Source: Anagrus nilaparvatae (taxonomy: Eukaryota > Arthropoda > Insecta > Hymenoptera > Mymaridae). Taken from it: DNA of 64,000 nucleotides. The notes beneath the pieces are model-generated. The model was not told the origin of the DNA. It worked only from the letters and a program-made list of their open reading frames with translations, and did not search any database. Shown one piece after another: positions 34,688-45,849 of the stretch. The stretch is from contig JAKSXM010000007.1 of assembly GCA_022575985.1 (NCBI GenBank), positions 3,412,501 through 3,476,500 on the forward strand, read 5' to 3'. Made by a program: the position numbers and the translations under genes. Every line of letters begins with the position of its first letter. Positions within the stretch are counted from its first letter, which is position 1.

Positions 34688-36605
34688 ATTTATGTATGTC
34701 GCACTGTAACCGGTGATATTTCACAGCCAACACGACATTAAGTCCTAATTTTTTTTTCAAAATTTTTTTCACCAAAAAAGCTCGAGGTACTTTTTTAATT
34801 TGGATGTAATACCTCATTTATTTCCACGAAAGTACTTATATTTGAAAGTATGGTTTTTACTCGATATATCGAATCTGATACTTAATTTTTTTAAAATTTT
34901 TTTCCCAAAATTTTTTTCATAAACAAATACAAAAAACACCAATTTTTTTTTTTTTTTAACGTAGTACATAATTTGCTTCCATGGAAGTACTAGTTTTAAG
35001 AACCTCTATAAAAGTAATTTTTTGGACCTGATACTAGTACGAATATTTAGAATTATCGTTTTTAAATGATTATTTCATGTGATATGTAATTTTTCGAAAT
35101 TTTTTTTTTCAAAATTTTTTGTATAAAGAAATTAAAAAAACACAATAATTTTTTTTCTTTTTGGATGTAGTACTTAATTTATTTTTATGAAAGTACTAAT
35201 ATCTAGAATTATTGTTTTTAAATGATTTTTTCCATCTGATACGTAATTTTTCAAATTTTTTTTTTGAATATTTTTCATATAAAAAAATTAAAAAAACATC
35301 ATAATTTTTTTTTCTATTTTGACCTAGTACTAAATTTATTTCTATGAAAGTGCTAATATCTGGAATTATCATTTATAAAGGAATTCAGCATTTGAGACGT
35401 AATTTTTTTGAAAATTTTTTTTTCAAAATTTTTTACATAAAAAAATCATAAATACCTTATTTTTTTTTCTTTTTTGACGTAGTACTTAATTTTTTCTATG
35501 ATAGTATTAATATTTAGAATTATTACGATAAGCATATGGTAAAGTTAATAAGTTACTTACAGTTTAGAAAGATTTCTACTTTTTTTACGGTTCAGATTTA
35601 AAATTAACTTTTTTTTATGAAATACTGATATCTCAAATTATCATTTTTATTAGATAAAATAAACCATTATAAATATTTTGCTATTGTTGATTAGGAACCA
35701 TAGTGCCAATCACTTGGCAACGTTTTTTTTTTATGTAAACAATTTTTAGAAAAAAATTTTAAAAAAATTAAGTATCAATTGGAGATATAGAGTAAAAACG
35801 ATAATTCTACATATAAGTACTTTCATAGGAAAAAATTAGGTACCACGTCCAAATAGAAAAAAAATAATGCTGATTCTTTAATTTTTTTATGCAAACAATT
35901 TTGAGAGAAAAATTTTCAAAAAATTAAGTTTCAGTACCAAAATATTGACTAAAAAGTATACTTCTAAAACTAGTACTCCCACAGAAAAAAATGAGGTACT
36001 ACTTTCGAAAAGCAAAAAAATATTGCTGTTTCTTTTATTTTATTATGCAAAAAGTTTTAAGAAAAAAAAGTTCAAAAAATTAAGTGTCAGATTGGAGATA
36101 TCGAGTAATAACGATATTTTCAGATATTGGCACTTTCAAAAGCAAAAATTAGGTACTATATCCAAAAAGAAAAAAAATATTGCAGTTTTTTTTATTTTTA
36201 TTTTTTTTAAATTTTGAGAACAAAAATTTTGAAAAAATTAAGTATCAGGTCCAAAAAATTACTATAAACGATATTTCTAAAACTAGTACTTCCACAGAAA
36301 TAAATTAAGTACTGCGTCCGTAAAGAAAAATAAAATTGGTATTTTTTGTATTTTTTTGTGAAAAAAATTTTAGAAAAAAAATTTTCAGAAAATTAAGTAT
36401 CCGATTCGAGATATCATGTAAAAACCATACTTTCAAATATAAGTACTTTCGTGGAAATAAATGAGGTATTACATCCAAATTAAAAAAAAAAAAAGTACCT
36501 CGAGCTTTTTTGGTGAAAAAAATTTTGAAAAAAAAATTAGGTCTTAATGTCGTGTTGGCTGTGAAATATCACCGGTTACAGTGCGACATACATACATACA
36601 TACAT

Positions 36606-36655
<50 letters not shown>

Positions 36656-36749
36656 ACTTTTTTTAAAAACCGGTTTTTTAGCTTCCTGAGGTCTCAAAAC
36701 GTGCTTATATACCAAAATATCGAAAATCAAAATCTATGAGGAACCAAAA
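34359..36749 (+). mobile_element. HINE-like element C/E, split by an inserted copy
   Basis: The left end (34359-34522: acgctgacaagtaattggca, then ggttcctcat) and the right part (35732-36749: monomers, (CATA)n/(CA)n and the end 'tatgaggaacc') fit together as one + strand element. Joining 34522 to 35732 restores the normal monomer order (attgctattttttta / tgtaaacaattttt). The right hairpin has lost its first half. The interruption is the minus-strand copy at 34523-35731. Confidence 0.65.
34523..35731 (-). mobile_element. HINE-like element D, nested in C/E
   Basis: Runs from hairpin GGTTCCTCATAGAGGAACC at about 34526, through (TG)n(TATG)n at about 34637-34690 and ~150-bp monomers, to GCCAATCACTTGGC at about 35705. 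It lies in opposite orientation inside a relative, which shows the family jumped as a unit. No target duplication longer than a couple of bases is visible. Confidence 0.65.
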
Positions 36750-36784
36750 ATTTTAATAATTGAAAAAAAAACTAAAAATGCCTA

Positions 36785-37200
36785 CACTGTAAAAAGTAAC
36801 TTTCTTATATTAACAAAAAAATTAGAACATTTTTGAAAAATTAGTAAATTTTCGAAAAAATTAGTAAATATTCGAAAAAAATCGTATAATTATTAAATTT
36901 AGAATATTAACAAAAAATTCGAGTATTCTCGATTTTTTTTGTGAATTCGCAAGAAAAATTAATAATTTACAATTTTTTTTCAAAAATTTACAAAAAACAG
37001 TTGTAAATTTACGAAAAATAGTTGTGAATTTACAACTTTTTTCGTAAAATCACAAAAAAAATCGAGAATTCTCGAATTTTTCGATTTTACTATTTAGTAA
37101 ATGAACGATTTCTATCGAATAATTAAAAAATTTTTTTAAAATTCACTAATTTTTCGAAAAAATTCTATTTTTTTTGTAAATCTAAGAAAGTTACTTTTAA
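36785..37200. mobile_element. ~415-bp TA-type MITE with decayed right end
   Basis: The left end TA-CACTGTAAAAAGTAACTTT matches the complement of 'aagaaagttacttttaattt' at the right, but the final CAGTG is lost. An isolated right end of the same family lies at about 52140-52186 (aagttactttttatagtgta). Confidence 0.55.
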
Positions 37201-37270
37201 TTTTTATTTTTAAAAATAGGAAAAATTTAATTTTTTATAATTATATTTATTTCTTTTTTTTAATTATTTT

Positions 37271-38420
37271 ATTGGTTCCTCATAGAGGAACCTTTGTGAT
37301 AGGTGAAATTTTGATTTTCGATATTTTGGCATATAAGCACGTTTTGAGACCTCAGGAAGCTAAAAAACCGTTTTTTAAAAAGTCTGTGTGTTTGTGTGTT
37401 TGTATGTATGTATGTATGTATGTATGTATGTATGTATGTATGTATGTATGTCGCACTGTAACCGGTGATATTTCACAGCCAACACGACATTAAGACCTAA
37501 TTTTTTTTTCAAAATTTTTTTCACCAAAAAAGCTCGAGGTATTTTTTTTTTTTTTTTAATTTGGGTGTAATACCCGAGGTAATACCTCATTTATTTCCAC
37601 GAAAGTACTTATATTTGAAAGAATGATTTTTACTCGATATCTCGAATCTGATACTTAATTTTTTGAAAATTTTTTTCCCAAAATTTTTTTCAAAAAAAAA
37701 TACAAAAAACACCAATTTTTTTTTTTTTTTTTGAACGTAGTACATAATTTGCTTCCATGGAAGTAGTAGTTTTAAGAACCTCTATAAAAGTAATTTTTTG
37801 GACCTGATACTTAATTTTTTGAAAATTTTTTTCTCAAAATTTTTGCCGCCAAGAAATATAAAAAATGCCAATTTTTTTTTTTTTTTAGGATGTAGTACTT
37901 AATGTTTTTCTACGAAAGTACGAATATTTAGAATTATCGTTTTTAAATTATTTCATGTGATACGTAATTTTTCGATATTTATTTTTTCAAAATTTAAAAA
38001 AAAAAAAAATTTTTAAATACAATAATTTTTTTTCTTTTTGGACGTAATACCTAATTTATTTCTAGAAAAGTTCTAATATCCAGAATCATCGTTTTTAAAG
38101 GATTTCTCCATTTAATATGTAATTTTTCGAAATTTTTTTTTTCAAAATTTTTTGTATAAAAAGATTAAAAAAACACAATAGTTTTTTTCCTTTTTGGACG
38201 TAGTACTTAATTTATTTCTATGAAAGTACTAATATGCAGAATTATGGTTTTAAAGGATTTCTCCATCTGATACATAATTTTTGTAAATTTTTTTTTTCAA
38301 AATTTTTTGTATAAAGAAATTATAAAAACATCATTTTTATTAGATAAAATAGACCATTATAAATATTTTGCTATTGTTGATGAGGAACCATAGTGCCAAT
38401 CACTTGGCAGCGTTTTTTTT
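37271..38420 (-). mobile_element. HINE-like element, copy F
   Basis: GGTTCCTCATAGAGGAACC hairpin at the left, (TATG)n at about 37400-37450, about six monomers, and GCCAATCACTTGGC at about 38395. Open frames through the TATG run are spurious. Confidence 0.65.
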
Positions 38421-38540
38421 TTTATTTTAATAAATTTTAAATAGTTGATAATAAAACATTAATTATTTTTAATAAATAATTAAAATTTATAAAACAAATA
38501 TTACGAATAAATATATAAAAATCAATTCAAATATTCAAAT

Positions 38541-38605
38541 AGCAATTTAGCTCAGTCAGCTAAGTGTTTGCTTATGGCGGCGGCAGCCCGGGTAAAAATC
38601 CCGGT
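38541..38605 (+). repeat. tRNA-derived (SINE-like) sequence
   Basis: TTAGCTCAGTCAGCTAAGTG is a typical tRNA D-arm/A-box, and a T-arm stem CCGGG/CCCGG encloses the loop TAAAAAT where a tRNA would have TTCGAAT. A run of T follows. The damaged T loop argues for a relic rather than a live tRNA. Confidence 0.55.
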
Positions 38606-38777
38606 ATTTTTTTTTTTTTATTTTTTTAATAAATTAAAAATAATTTATAAATTTTCATGTATGATCATACATGGGAGTATACAGTCATAGAGAGACATAA
38701 TCGATATATGACCATATATCACCATGTATGAAGATATTAATATATGGGGATACATGATTGATTTTTTCCCGGGTGAG

Positions 38778-38995
38778 AAGTGAAGAAAGCGCTTTGCCTT
38801 TTGTACTTTTTGCTATTATGATTGTTGGAGTAGTTTTTTCTCGGCTTCTATTGTTTTTAGAATTACTTTGGTTTTACTATTTTTGTCGAAAATAAATTGC
38901 CTGAACAATTTCAAAAGAATTAGATAACCGCATTAGAAAATTAATATTCATAAAATGAAAGCTCAGCCTTAAAAAAAGAAGTTCAGGAAATTTGA
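38778..38995 (+). pseudogene. truncated IR-like 3' end, copy b, right part
   Basis: Continues the relic broken at 15154: codons for ESALP.VLFAIM, LFLELLWFY and the basic tail followed by TGA can be traced with frame disturbances. It is closest in order to 6205-6350 and 52340-52500. Confidence 0.75.
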
Positions 38996-40592
38996 TGAAA
39001 ATATTTTATTGCGTGATTTTATTCAAGTCACTAGATTTTTGTGTTTAGAAATAATAAGACTTAAAAAAATTAAAATTAACATTGAACTTGTATTTGAAAA
39101 ATGTATTCGCAGAATAATTTTGTTGCTTGTATTTTTAATAAATTATATCGTGTTATATTATTGTTAAAACATTCTGGACAGAAAATTAATGGGGCTCTAA
39201 GAGGTGTTGAATACCCCCGTTGATTCTATGTCCAGGAATATTTTTTAATTTAAGGACCAACGAATTTTATCCAATTTAATTTTATTTCCCATATATAAAA
39301 ATAAAAATTTTAATTTTAAATTTTTTAAATTTTAACAAAAGTTTTAACTACTTTAACTACTTTTAACTACTTTATTTTAACTCTTTAAAAATTTAAAAAA
39401 CAACCATTGCTCAGATATCAACAATATTATTACTTAGTCTAAAAAAAGTTTTGACAGTGTACAGACATATAATTTTTGAATTTTATGTTTAAAATAATAA
39501 GTTTTATACATTTAAGTAATTTTAAAAAAATAGGAACATAAGAATATTTAAATGTCAAGTTAAGTTTTTTAAATGGTATGTAAAATATATATGTAATTCA
39601 AACAATTCAATGTAATATTTTGTAAAATTAAAAAATTATTTCTTAAAAAAATAAAGGTCCTGAAGAGGTTCTCAGATTGAGAATGAAATATTGACAAGAG
39701 TAAAAATCAAAGTTTTTTGAATTTTTCCTTATAATTTGTCCAGCAAGGTCGTTTTAAACTCAACAGAAAAATAATTATTTAACTTATTCAAAAAAGAATT
39801 TTTCTTTTCATTCGGTTAAATCTTATATAATCTCTTAAATATACTCATAATAGGATTCGTTTATTTTTATAATCTGAAAGGTATTTTTAAAATTTTATAA
39901 ACTTGTATCTTCAGACAATAAAATATTTTTTTAAATCTTAATTTTTAACCACCCTTGTCTATTTTAAAGTAATACCTATTTTTAAAATTATTTTTAAATA
40001 ACGTTTATTCTTATGTAAGATATTTTCAAACCCCATACCCTCCTAAGTAAGAAAAAATAAGAAAATCGTAACCCCCCTCCCCCTTTTTTGCCTATATATG
40101 GATAGCCCCAAAACCATCGTTAAAAAACTAACGATGCCCAAAAAACATTTGGACAGAATTCTGTTTGACCACCAGTGAATTGAGGAAAATTTGAAATTAT
40201 TATTTTTGCCTTAGATAAAAAATGTCGAGTGCATGTGGTTTGAAATTTAATTTTTTACGATTATTTAATTAAATAATGCCAATATTAATTATTGAGGCTG
40301 AATAATTGAACCAGACCCTACATGTATAAGAATTTGATTTAGCCTCACTTATATAATACGTGATTGCGGTAATTTTATCTAGTGTCTATAATATTAGAAA
40401 TATATAATTTGCTTGAATTCCCGCCAAAATTTAATTTTAAAATTCATAGTGAATGTTTTTAACTGTACGTATTTCTTCAAAAAATTAAACTTCAGAATAA
40501 AATATCCTTTGAGTATTCATTTTTTTTTTCTATTCTAAATTTGAATAAATTATTTTCTACAAATTTCGTTGAATAAGGTTATTATTTAGCTT
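38996..40592 (+). repeat. IR-array unit, downstream block (unit 2)
   Basis: 38996-39320 and about 40400-40592 match 7860-8180/8530-8690 of unit 1 and 52510-52820/53220-53400 of unit 3. About 39330-40390 is extra sequence, part of which (39700-39780) is a reversed relative of the interior of the element at 6363-7790. No gene seen. Confidence 0.6.
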
Positions 40593-40896
40593 CCCGTATA
40601 AAAGCCGCAAGTGTGGGCAGTTCTGGGCCGGTCTGGAAGCCGTACCACCCAGGTCTGGCCAGATCTGGAAAATTACATGAGCGCTATACGAGCGATTCTC
40701 AAACCGCAGATGTGGCCCGGAGTTTTTTCCATACCAGTGCCATAAACTATGTTATAATCGGTATAAACAAAAAATTAAATAATGATTAAATCAGTATTTA
40801 ATTGATTTTAGTAAGAAAAATTATAGCATGCTTATATTTCAATAATAATTGAAGATTAGTACTTATTAAAATAAGTATATATATTAGCTGTATTGG

Positions 40897-40985
40897 ACCG
40901 GCTCGGTAGCGCAGAGGTAACGTTCTTGCTTTGTAATATAGTATTATATTATGAAGTGGGTTCGCCGCTGATGCAGAGCAATGAT
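40897..40985 (+). repeat. tRNA-like sequence inside the CCCGTATA element
   Basis: GGCTCGGTAGCGCAGAGGTA is A-box-like and GGGTTCGCCGCTG is B-box-like; a T run follows at 40988. The spacing between boxes is longer than in a normal tRNA without intron. Probably tRNA-derived. Confidence 0.45.
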
Positions 40986-41039
40986 ACTTTTTTTTCTAAA
41001 TAAATATTTAATAAAAATTAAATATTTATTATAAGAAGG

Positions 41040-41520
41040 GAGAGTAGAGCTGGCTGCCGATCCGCAGGAGACAGATGAAATAGAAAGTGCTATTTACTGT
41101 CTCCGTATGTCATGCATAGAGGGCGTTTTTCTAAGGTTTTTCGCGCCTCTTTTAAAGCATAGAGTTGTAGAAATACAACTCTGCGCTTTAAAGAAGGAAT
41201 TGTCAGCATGGCTCCTATAAAAAGTCGGACCTTGGACCGCAATTGGCCTTCCCAAAACCTAAAAAGGTTAAGAGTTAAGATAAGAGTTTGAGAAACGGTT
41301 GTTAACATTCCACCAATCCTGTATACTCCTTCTAATCCTACAGATACACAATTTATCCGCATACGTCTCCAAACCTATCTAATTATTTCCATTAAAGGAA
41401 AAAGCGGTATATATCTCAATATGTATATCGACTTCCGAGGAAATAAAAGCAAAAAATGCGGTTTGGACCGCTTGTGCGAATTGTTGGTGACCTCCGTATA
41501 ACGAATTGTTCTAAGAGGTT
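41040..41520 (-). other. GC-richer patch with an unrecognised 90-codon frame
   Basis: This stretch is clearly less AT-rich than its neighbours. A minus-strand frame (41090-41362, 90 codons from ATG) is rich in hydrophobic residues but matches nothing I recognise. A hairpin (aaagcatagagttgta and complement) lies at about 41155-41194, inside the frame. It could be captured host or foreign sequence within the element; I do not call it a gene. Confidence 0.3.
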
Positions 41521-42057
41521 AAACAAACGCATATATATTACCTGTATTGGTTTTTATGTTTAATGCTTTACTTAACCTAAAAAGGTTAGTTAGTTATGTG
41601 ATTTATTGTATTAAATACGGTTTAATTTAAAGTGTTAATTTTATTAATAAATTAATTAAAATATTAATTACTTGAACTAAATTAAGAGCAATATTGTGAA
41701 TTTATTTTCCATGCTATTGTACTCCAAAAAGCGTTCTTTATTTATATTTTTTAATAAGTGATAAATACGATATGAATAACTAAGTTTTGTTTTATTATTT
41801 TTTAATATTTTTAAGAAATTAAAATTTAAAGGATAACTTAAAATAAAAAAATAAAAGTTTACTGTTTGAATTTTACTGATAATACGTGCGATTATTTATT
41901 AATATAACCTTTTAACTTCTATTAAAATACGGCGAGGTGTTAAATACGAGTCTGGGCCAAGTCCGCGCAACGACAATTTCCGTAGTACGGCCAGATCTGG
42001 AATCCAGACCTGGACCAGAGTTTCAGGATCGGGTTCCACACTTGCGTTTTATACGGG

Positions 42058-42385
42058 TTCTTGACTGGAAATCTTTTTCTAATATAATGTCTCTTGTAGT
42101 TCATAAATTTTCAAAATTTATAATTATTTAACAAAACGCCAAAATACTTGGATAAAAAACCGAATACATAAAATTGAACCAATCATATAATATATAGCTG
42201 TTAGTTTATTATTAAACATAATTGATATTAGGATAAGAAAAATACTTTATTATACAATGAATATTTAACTACATGATCATACACACTGAATGAGTGCTAC
42301 TTAAAGACTAAAGACGGTTTACAATATTTGGAGATGATTCCTCTCCCACGATACTTAGACAAAACTAGTCCCGACATGATTATAA
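42058..42385 (+). repeat. IR unit remnant and unit-2-specific insertion start
   Basis: 42058-42200 resumes the unit downstream block (compare 8695-8830). From about 42200 the sequence is absent from units 1 and 3; unit 2 resumes near 47155. Confidence 0.5.
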
Positions 42386-42389
42386 GCGG

Positions 42390-43365
42390 TGTGACCGGCT
42401 TTTTAACGACTAAGATAATAATATGCAAAAGAAGCTTACCTTGAAATTTATTAAAAGGTAAAAGGGCATAAATTTTTATTAATAAGATTAAAGTTGATTT
42501 AAATGCAATTAATTATTATTTTTAATTAAATCAATGCTCTTTGAGCGCCACGATATTTTAAAGTTAATATCGAAACTATAACATAATAATACACAAATAA
42601 ATATTTACAAAAATTTACTTAATTCTAAGAAAAGCCGTACAAGTAAAATGGATGAAAAAGAGAGCATGGGAAAACTCAGGCGTCTTTCCGCATAAGCAAT
42701 TATACACAAATCATACAAAACCGTACAAATAAACTATAATTTTTAATTAATGAGAATTACGAAAAATTACCTAACTAAATAACCCGTGAGCACACATACG
42801 CAGAAATAATCTTGAAGTAATTACCTTGTAGATCTCTTCGCAGATGAGCTCCGGAAAACACAAACAGTTTTAATTATTTTTGATAATAGTCCAAAAGTCC
42901 AAATAATTAAATTTAGATGAAATTCCGGTAATCGATGTCCGGACTAATCACAAAATAGCACAAAATAATTTTATGTGTTTATTTCAGAAAGCGACTGCGT
43001 GCTTTCTGTAATAAATATTGTAAGGAATCACTTATTCAAACAAATAGTCCAAATCGGAATTATTAATTAGTATTTCATTAAAAACACTGAATTTAAGAGA
43101 ATTTAATTATAGAAAAATGAGCCAAACTAAACCAAACAAAAATTGACAAAAAGAAGCAAAGTACAAAAATTGCGTGTGTACACCACGGCGGCTCGCATCG
43201 GTCTGCCTCGACGGGCTCTCCCGCTCTGCCGCTTCGACTCAGTTCCGATCTCTCATTGGTCCGAGATCGAGGGCAAATCGGAGCGGAGCGGTAAATTCGA
43301 TATTTATGAAAATATTATTTTAAATTTTATATACAGAAAATGTCACGGGTTTTCACCCTGTGACA
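42390..43365 (-). mobile_element. solo LTR (976 bp) with GCGG target duplication
   Basis: The element starts TGTGACCGG and ends CCTGTGACA, with GCGG directly on both sides (42386-42389, 43366-43369). No internal retrotransposon sequence is attached. The minus strand looks like the sense strand: TATATAAAA near its start, then a GC-rich stretch with CCAAT, and AATAAA in the middle. A 4-bp duplication fits Gypsy-type integration (BEL/Pao usually 5). The frame 43143-43421 lies inside it and is not a gene. Confidence 0.7.
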
Positions 43366-43490
43366 GCGGAAGTACATCTGTTTTCTATCAGACCATTCTT
43401 ACATTATTTTTGACTTACTAATTAACATACGATCCATAAACATTCCCATACAAATATTCACAGCATGGTTTTTCTTATATTTCTAATATG

Positions 43491-43799
43491 CTGATATCTC
43501 TGAATCTACATATCCAAAATAAAAAAGTTTTAGTGCAAAATGGTAGTCATTTGATATATAATAAGTGTGCCAAATATCAAGGGATTTGATTGAGTAGTTT
43601 CGGATTTAGCAATTTTCGGGTATTAATTCTCTTAAAAAAATGGGTCAAAATTTGTCTCAGAATTACCCTTAAAATTGCTAAATCCGAAACTGCTCAATCA
43701 AATCCCTTGATATTTGGCACACTTAAGATGTATCAAAAGACTACCATTTGGCACTAAAACTTTTTTATTTTGGAAATGTAGGTTCAGAGATATCATCAG
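43491..43799. repeat. 309-bp near-perfect inverted repeat
   Basis: Arms of about 140 bp ('gatatctctgaatctacat' against 'atgtaggttcagagatatc'; 'aatcaagggatttgat' and complement) around a short centre near 43645. No coding content. Confidence 0.75.
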
Positions 43800-44260
43800 T
43801 CAAAGTAGCCACTTTTTACCAATTTTTAAAAACTACATAGCACCCACAAAACTTTTTAAGAAATCAACCAATTACCATGCAAGTGGTCTCATTTTCTTTG
43901 TTTTACAAAATAACAACTTTTAAGAGAAAAAAATTTCAAAAAACTTACCTTTAATCTACTTTTATTTCAATTTTTCTGTTTTTAAAATGTCGACCTGCCG
44001 CCGCTCAGTGCCTAAAATGGGCACAGTAGATATACAGAGTTGAAAAAGCCAATGAGAATAAAAAACTAGACCCTTTTCCAGTCAATTTGAGAAAACCAAA
44101 ATCTTTTTAAGTTGCCACCATTTTTGGACAGAGGGGGGTGGCCGGGTTGAGAAATAATCACCCATATATATTCTATTCTGGCATAAATATTACATAAATA
44201 ATTTCAGTTTTACTTCAAATTCCAATCTATTTTGCTTTCTATAAAAATTTATCCAGAAAT
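43800..44260. other. AT-rich sequence, no gene seen
   Basis: Contains a short G run near 44150; nothing else recognised. Confidence 0.4.
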
Positions 44261-45559
44261 ACTATCGAGCTGGAAAAGATTGACACCTCTCGAATTTAAA
44301 GCGTATCTTCTACAAAAATAGTCCAAAAACATTGGGATAAAAAGCATCTTGTTAAGAATTCTTTCATCTAATCCTATACGGAAGCTCATGATTCTAGGTT
44401 AAAAGGATTGAGATTTATGGGCAAAAATAGGTGAAAAATCATGAAAAAAAAACCTTTTTTTTTCATGGTCAACTTTATGAGGTTAATTTTGGCACTAAAA
44501 ATTATTATTTTTTGACCAAATTTTAACCACATATTTTTTGGCTCTTGAACTTTACAGTAGCGTTGGTTTTTTTTTCTAAAATTATTTTAAATATTATTTA
44601 TAATAATTTGAAGTTAAAATGCCCAATTTTGTTGTAATTGTCCTATGGTAATAATTTTTTTTTTATTCGATAGATAACTACATATAGATTATAATTCTAA
44701 AATATCATGGTTGTGGGGGCCCTCGTTTGATAGTGACATCAAAAAATAGTAGAATTTTTTATGAATAGAAAAATAATAATTACTCTAACCATTTTAAAAA
44801 AAATAAGTGTATAAGGTAGGACCACTCGGGGTGATTATATTTAACGCATATTAAAATAAATATCTAAAATATACCTGTTTTAAAATATACAGGCTCATAC
44901 GCAATAAGATAGACAAGGAGCGACTGCTTTTTTGTATAATATTTATTCAAATGAACCATTGTGCATTAAATATAATCACCCCAAGTGGTCTTACCTTAAA
45001 GATTATTTTCTTAAAAAAAAAAACATTGGGCAGAGTAATAATTACATTCCCATTCATAAAAATTTCTTCTTTTTTTTTATATCACAGTCAAACGAGGGCC
45101 CCCATAATTGTGATATTTTAAAATTTTAATCTATATGTAATTATCTATCGAATAAAAAAAAAATTATTACCATAGGACAATTACAACAGAATTGGGCATT
45201 TTAACTTCAAATTATTATAAATAATATTTAAAATAATTTTAGAAAAAAAAAAACCAACGCTTCTATAAAGTTCAAGAGCCAAAGAATATGTGGTTAAAAC
45301 TTGGTCAAAAAATAATAATTTTTAGTGCCAAAATTAACCTCATAAAGTTGACCATGAAAAAAAAAGGTTTTTTTTTCATGATTTTTCACCTATTTTTGCC
45401 CATAAATCTCAATCCTTTTAACCTAGAATCATGAGCTTCCGTATAGGATTAGATGAAGGAATTCTTAACAAGATACTTTTTGTCCCAATGTTTTTGGACT
45501 ATTTTTGTAGAAGATACGCTTTAAATTCAGGAGGTGTCAATCTTTTCCAGCTCGACAGT
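44261..45559. repeat. 1.3-kb palindrome with ~600-bp arms
   Basis: 'gagctggaaaagattgacac' at about 44267 is complementary to 'gtgtcaatcttttccagctc' at about 45535, and complementarity continues almost to the centre near 44910 ('accactcggggtgattatat' and complement). The arms are highly similar by eye. The frame 44932-45129 lies inside and is not a gene. Ends and target duplication could not be fixed. Confidence 0.75.
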
Positions 45560-45849
45560 ATATACAGAATATATATATAAAATATATATAAAGCAATTAT
45601 CCCTTATAGAAAGGTTGAGTAAACAGTAAAAAAATTAAGTGTAAAACACTTTAAATTCAAAATATAAAATTTTTAAATTTCCGCTAATTTTTAAATTTTG
45701 TTAAATTTGCACTTTTGGCTGACAGCTAATTTGTAAAAAAAAATCAAAAAAGCCGCAGTGACACATGAAATTAGATACTTCTAAAAGTAGTTTAAAACCG
45801 GTTTTAAGTAAATAGCTCAATAATTGAATCCAAGAGCGATTTTTGACCG
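45560..45849. other. AT-rich spacer
   Basis: A short TA-rich run at about 45560-45590; nothing else recognised. Confidence 0.4.

Larger units (their letters stand above)
15155..38777. mobile_element. 23.6-kb nested insertion splitting the IR relic of unit 2
   Basis: The left edge (CCCGAGAGAAAATCAATCAT) and the right edge, whose complement reads CCCGGGAAAAAATCAATCAT, form a terminal inverted repeat. The flanks 15060-15154 and 38778-38990 join into one IR relic identical in order to the uninterrupted relics in units 1 and 3. I did not find a clean target-site duplication. Inside are at least ten smaller elements listed separately. It may be one original element later filled by others, or two related elements whose outer ends remain. 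A third copy of the end sequence at about 19225-19282 supports the composite reading. Confidence 0.7.
40593..42057. mobile_element. 1.47-kb element with CCCGTATAAAA ends
   Basis: The left end CCCGTATAAAAGCCGCAAGT and the right end (complement CCCGTATAAAACGCAAGTGT) are inverted repeats that continue with CCAGATCTGG-rich sequence. TT flanks both sides (40591-40592, 42058-42059). Units 1 (about 8690) and 3 (about 53405) show the uninterrupted 'cagcttcttgactggaac'. It carries a tRNA-like sequence and a GC-richer patch of unknown origin. Confidence 0.75.

Noticed and set aside
38541..38605. Functional tRNA gene
   Set aside because: The T loop is TAAAAAT instead of TTCGAAT-like and no acceptor stem pairing is evident.
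15155..38777. 23.6-kb block considered as a Polinton/Maverick
   Set aside because: The size fits, but no polymerase B, integrase, protease or capsid frame is present; the content is nested small repeats.
41090..41362. 90-codon minus-strand frame as a gene
   Set aside because: Unrecognised, inside a transposon-like element and overlapping a hairpin; kept only as an odd GC-richer patch.
43143..43421. 92-codon GC-richer open frame
   Set aside because: Lies in and across the end of the solo LTR; composition reflects the LTR regulatory region.
44700..45120. gggggccctcgtttga-type words considered as regulatory motifs
   Set aside because: They are simply the mirrored arms of the 1.3-kb palindrome.
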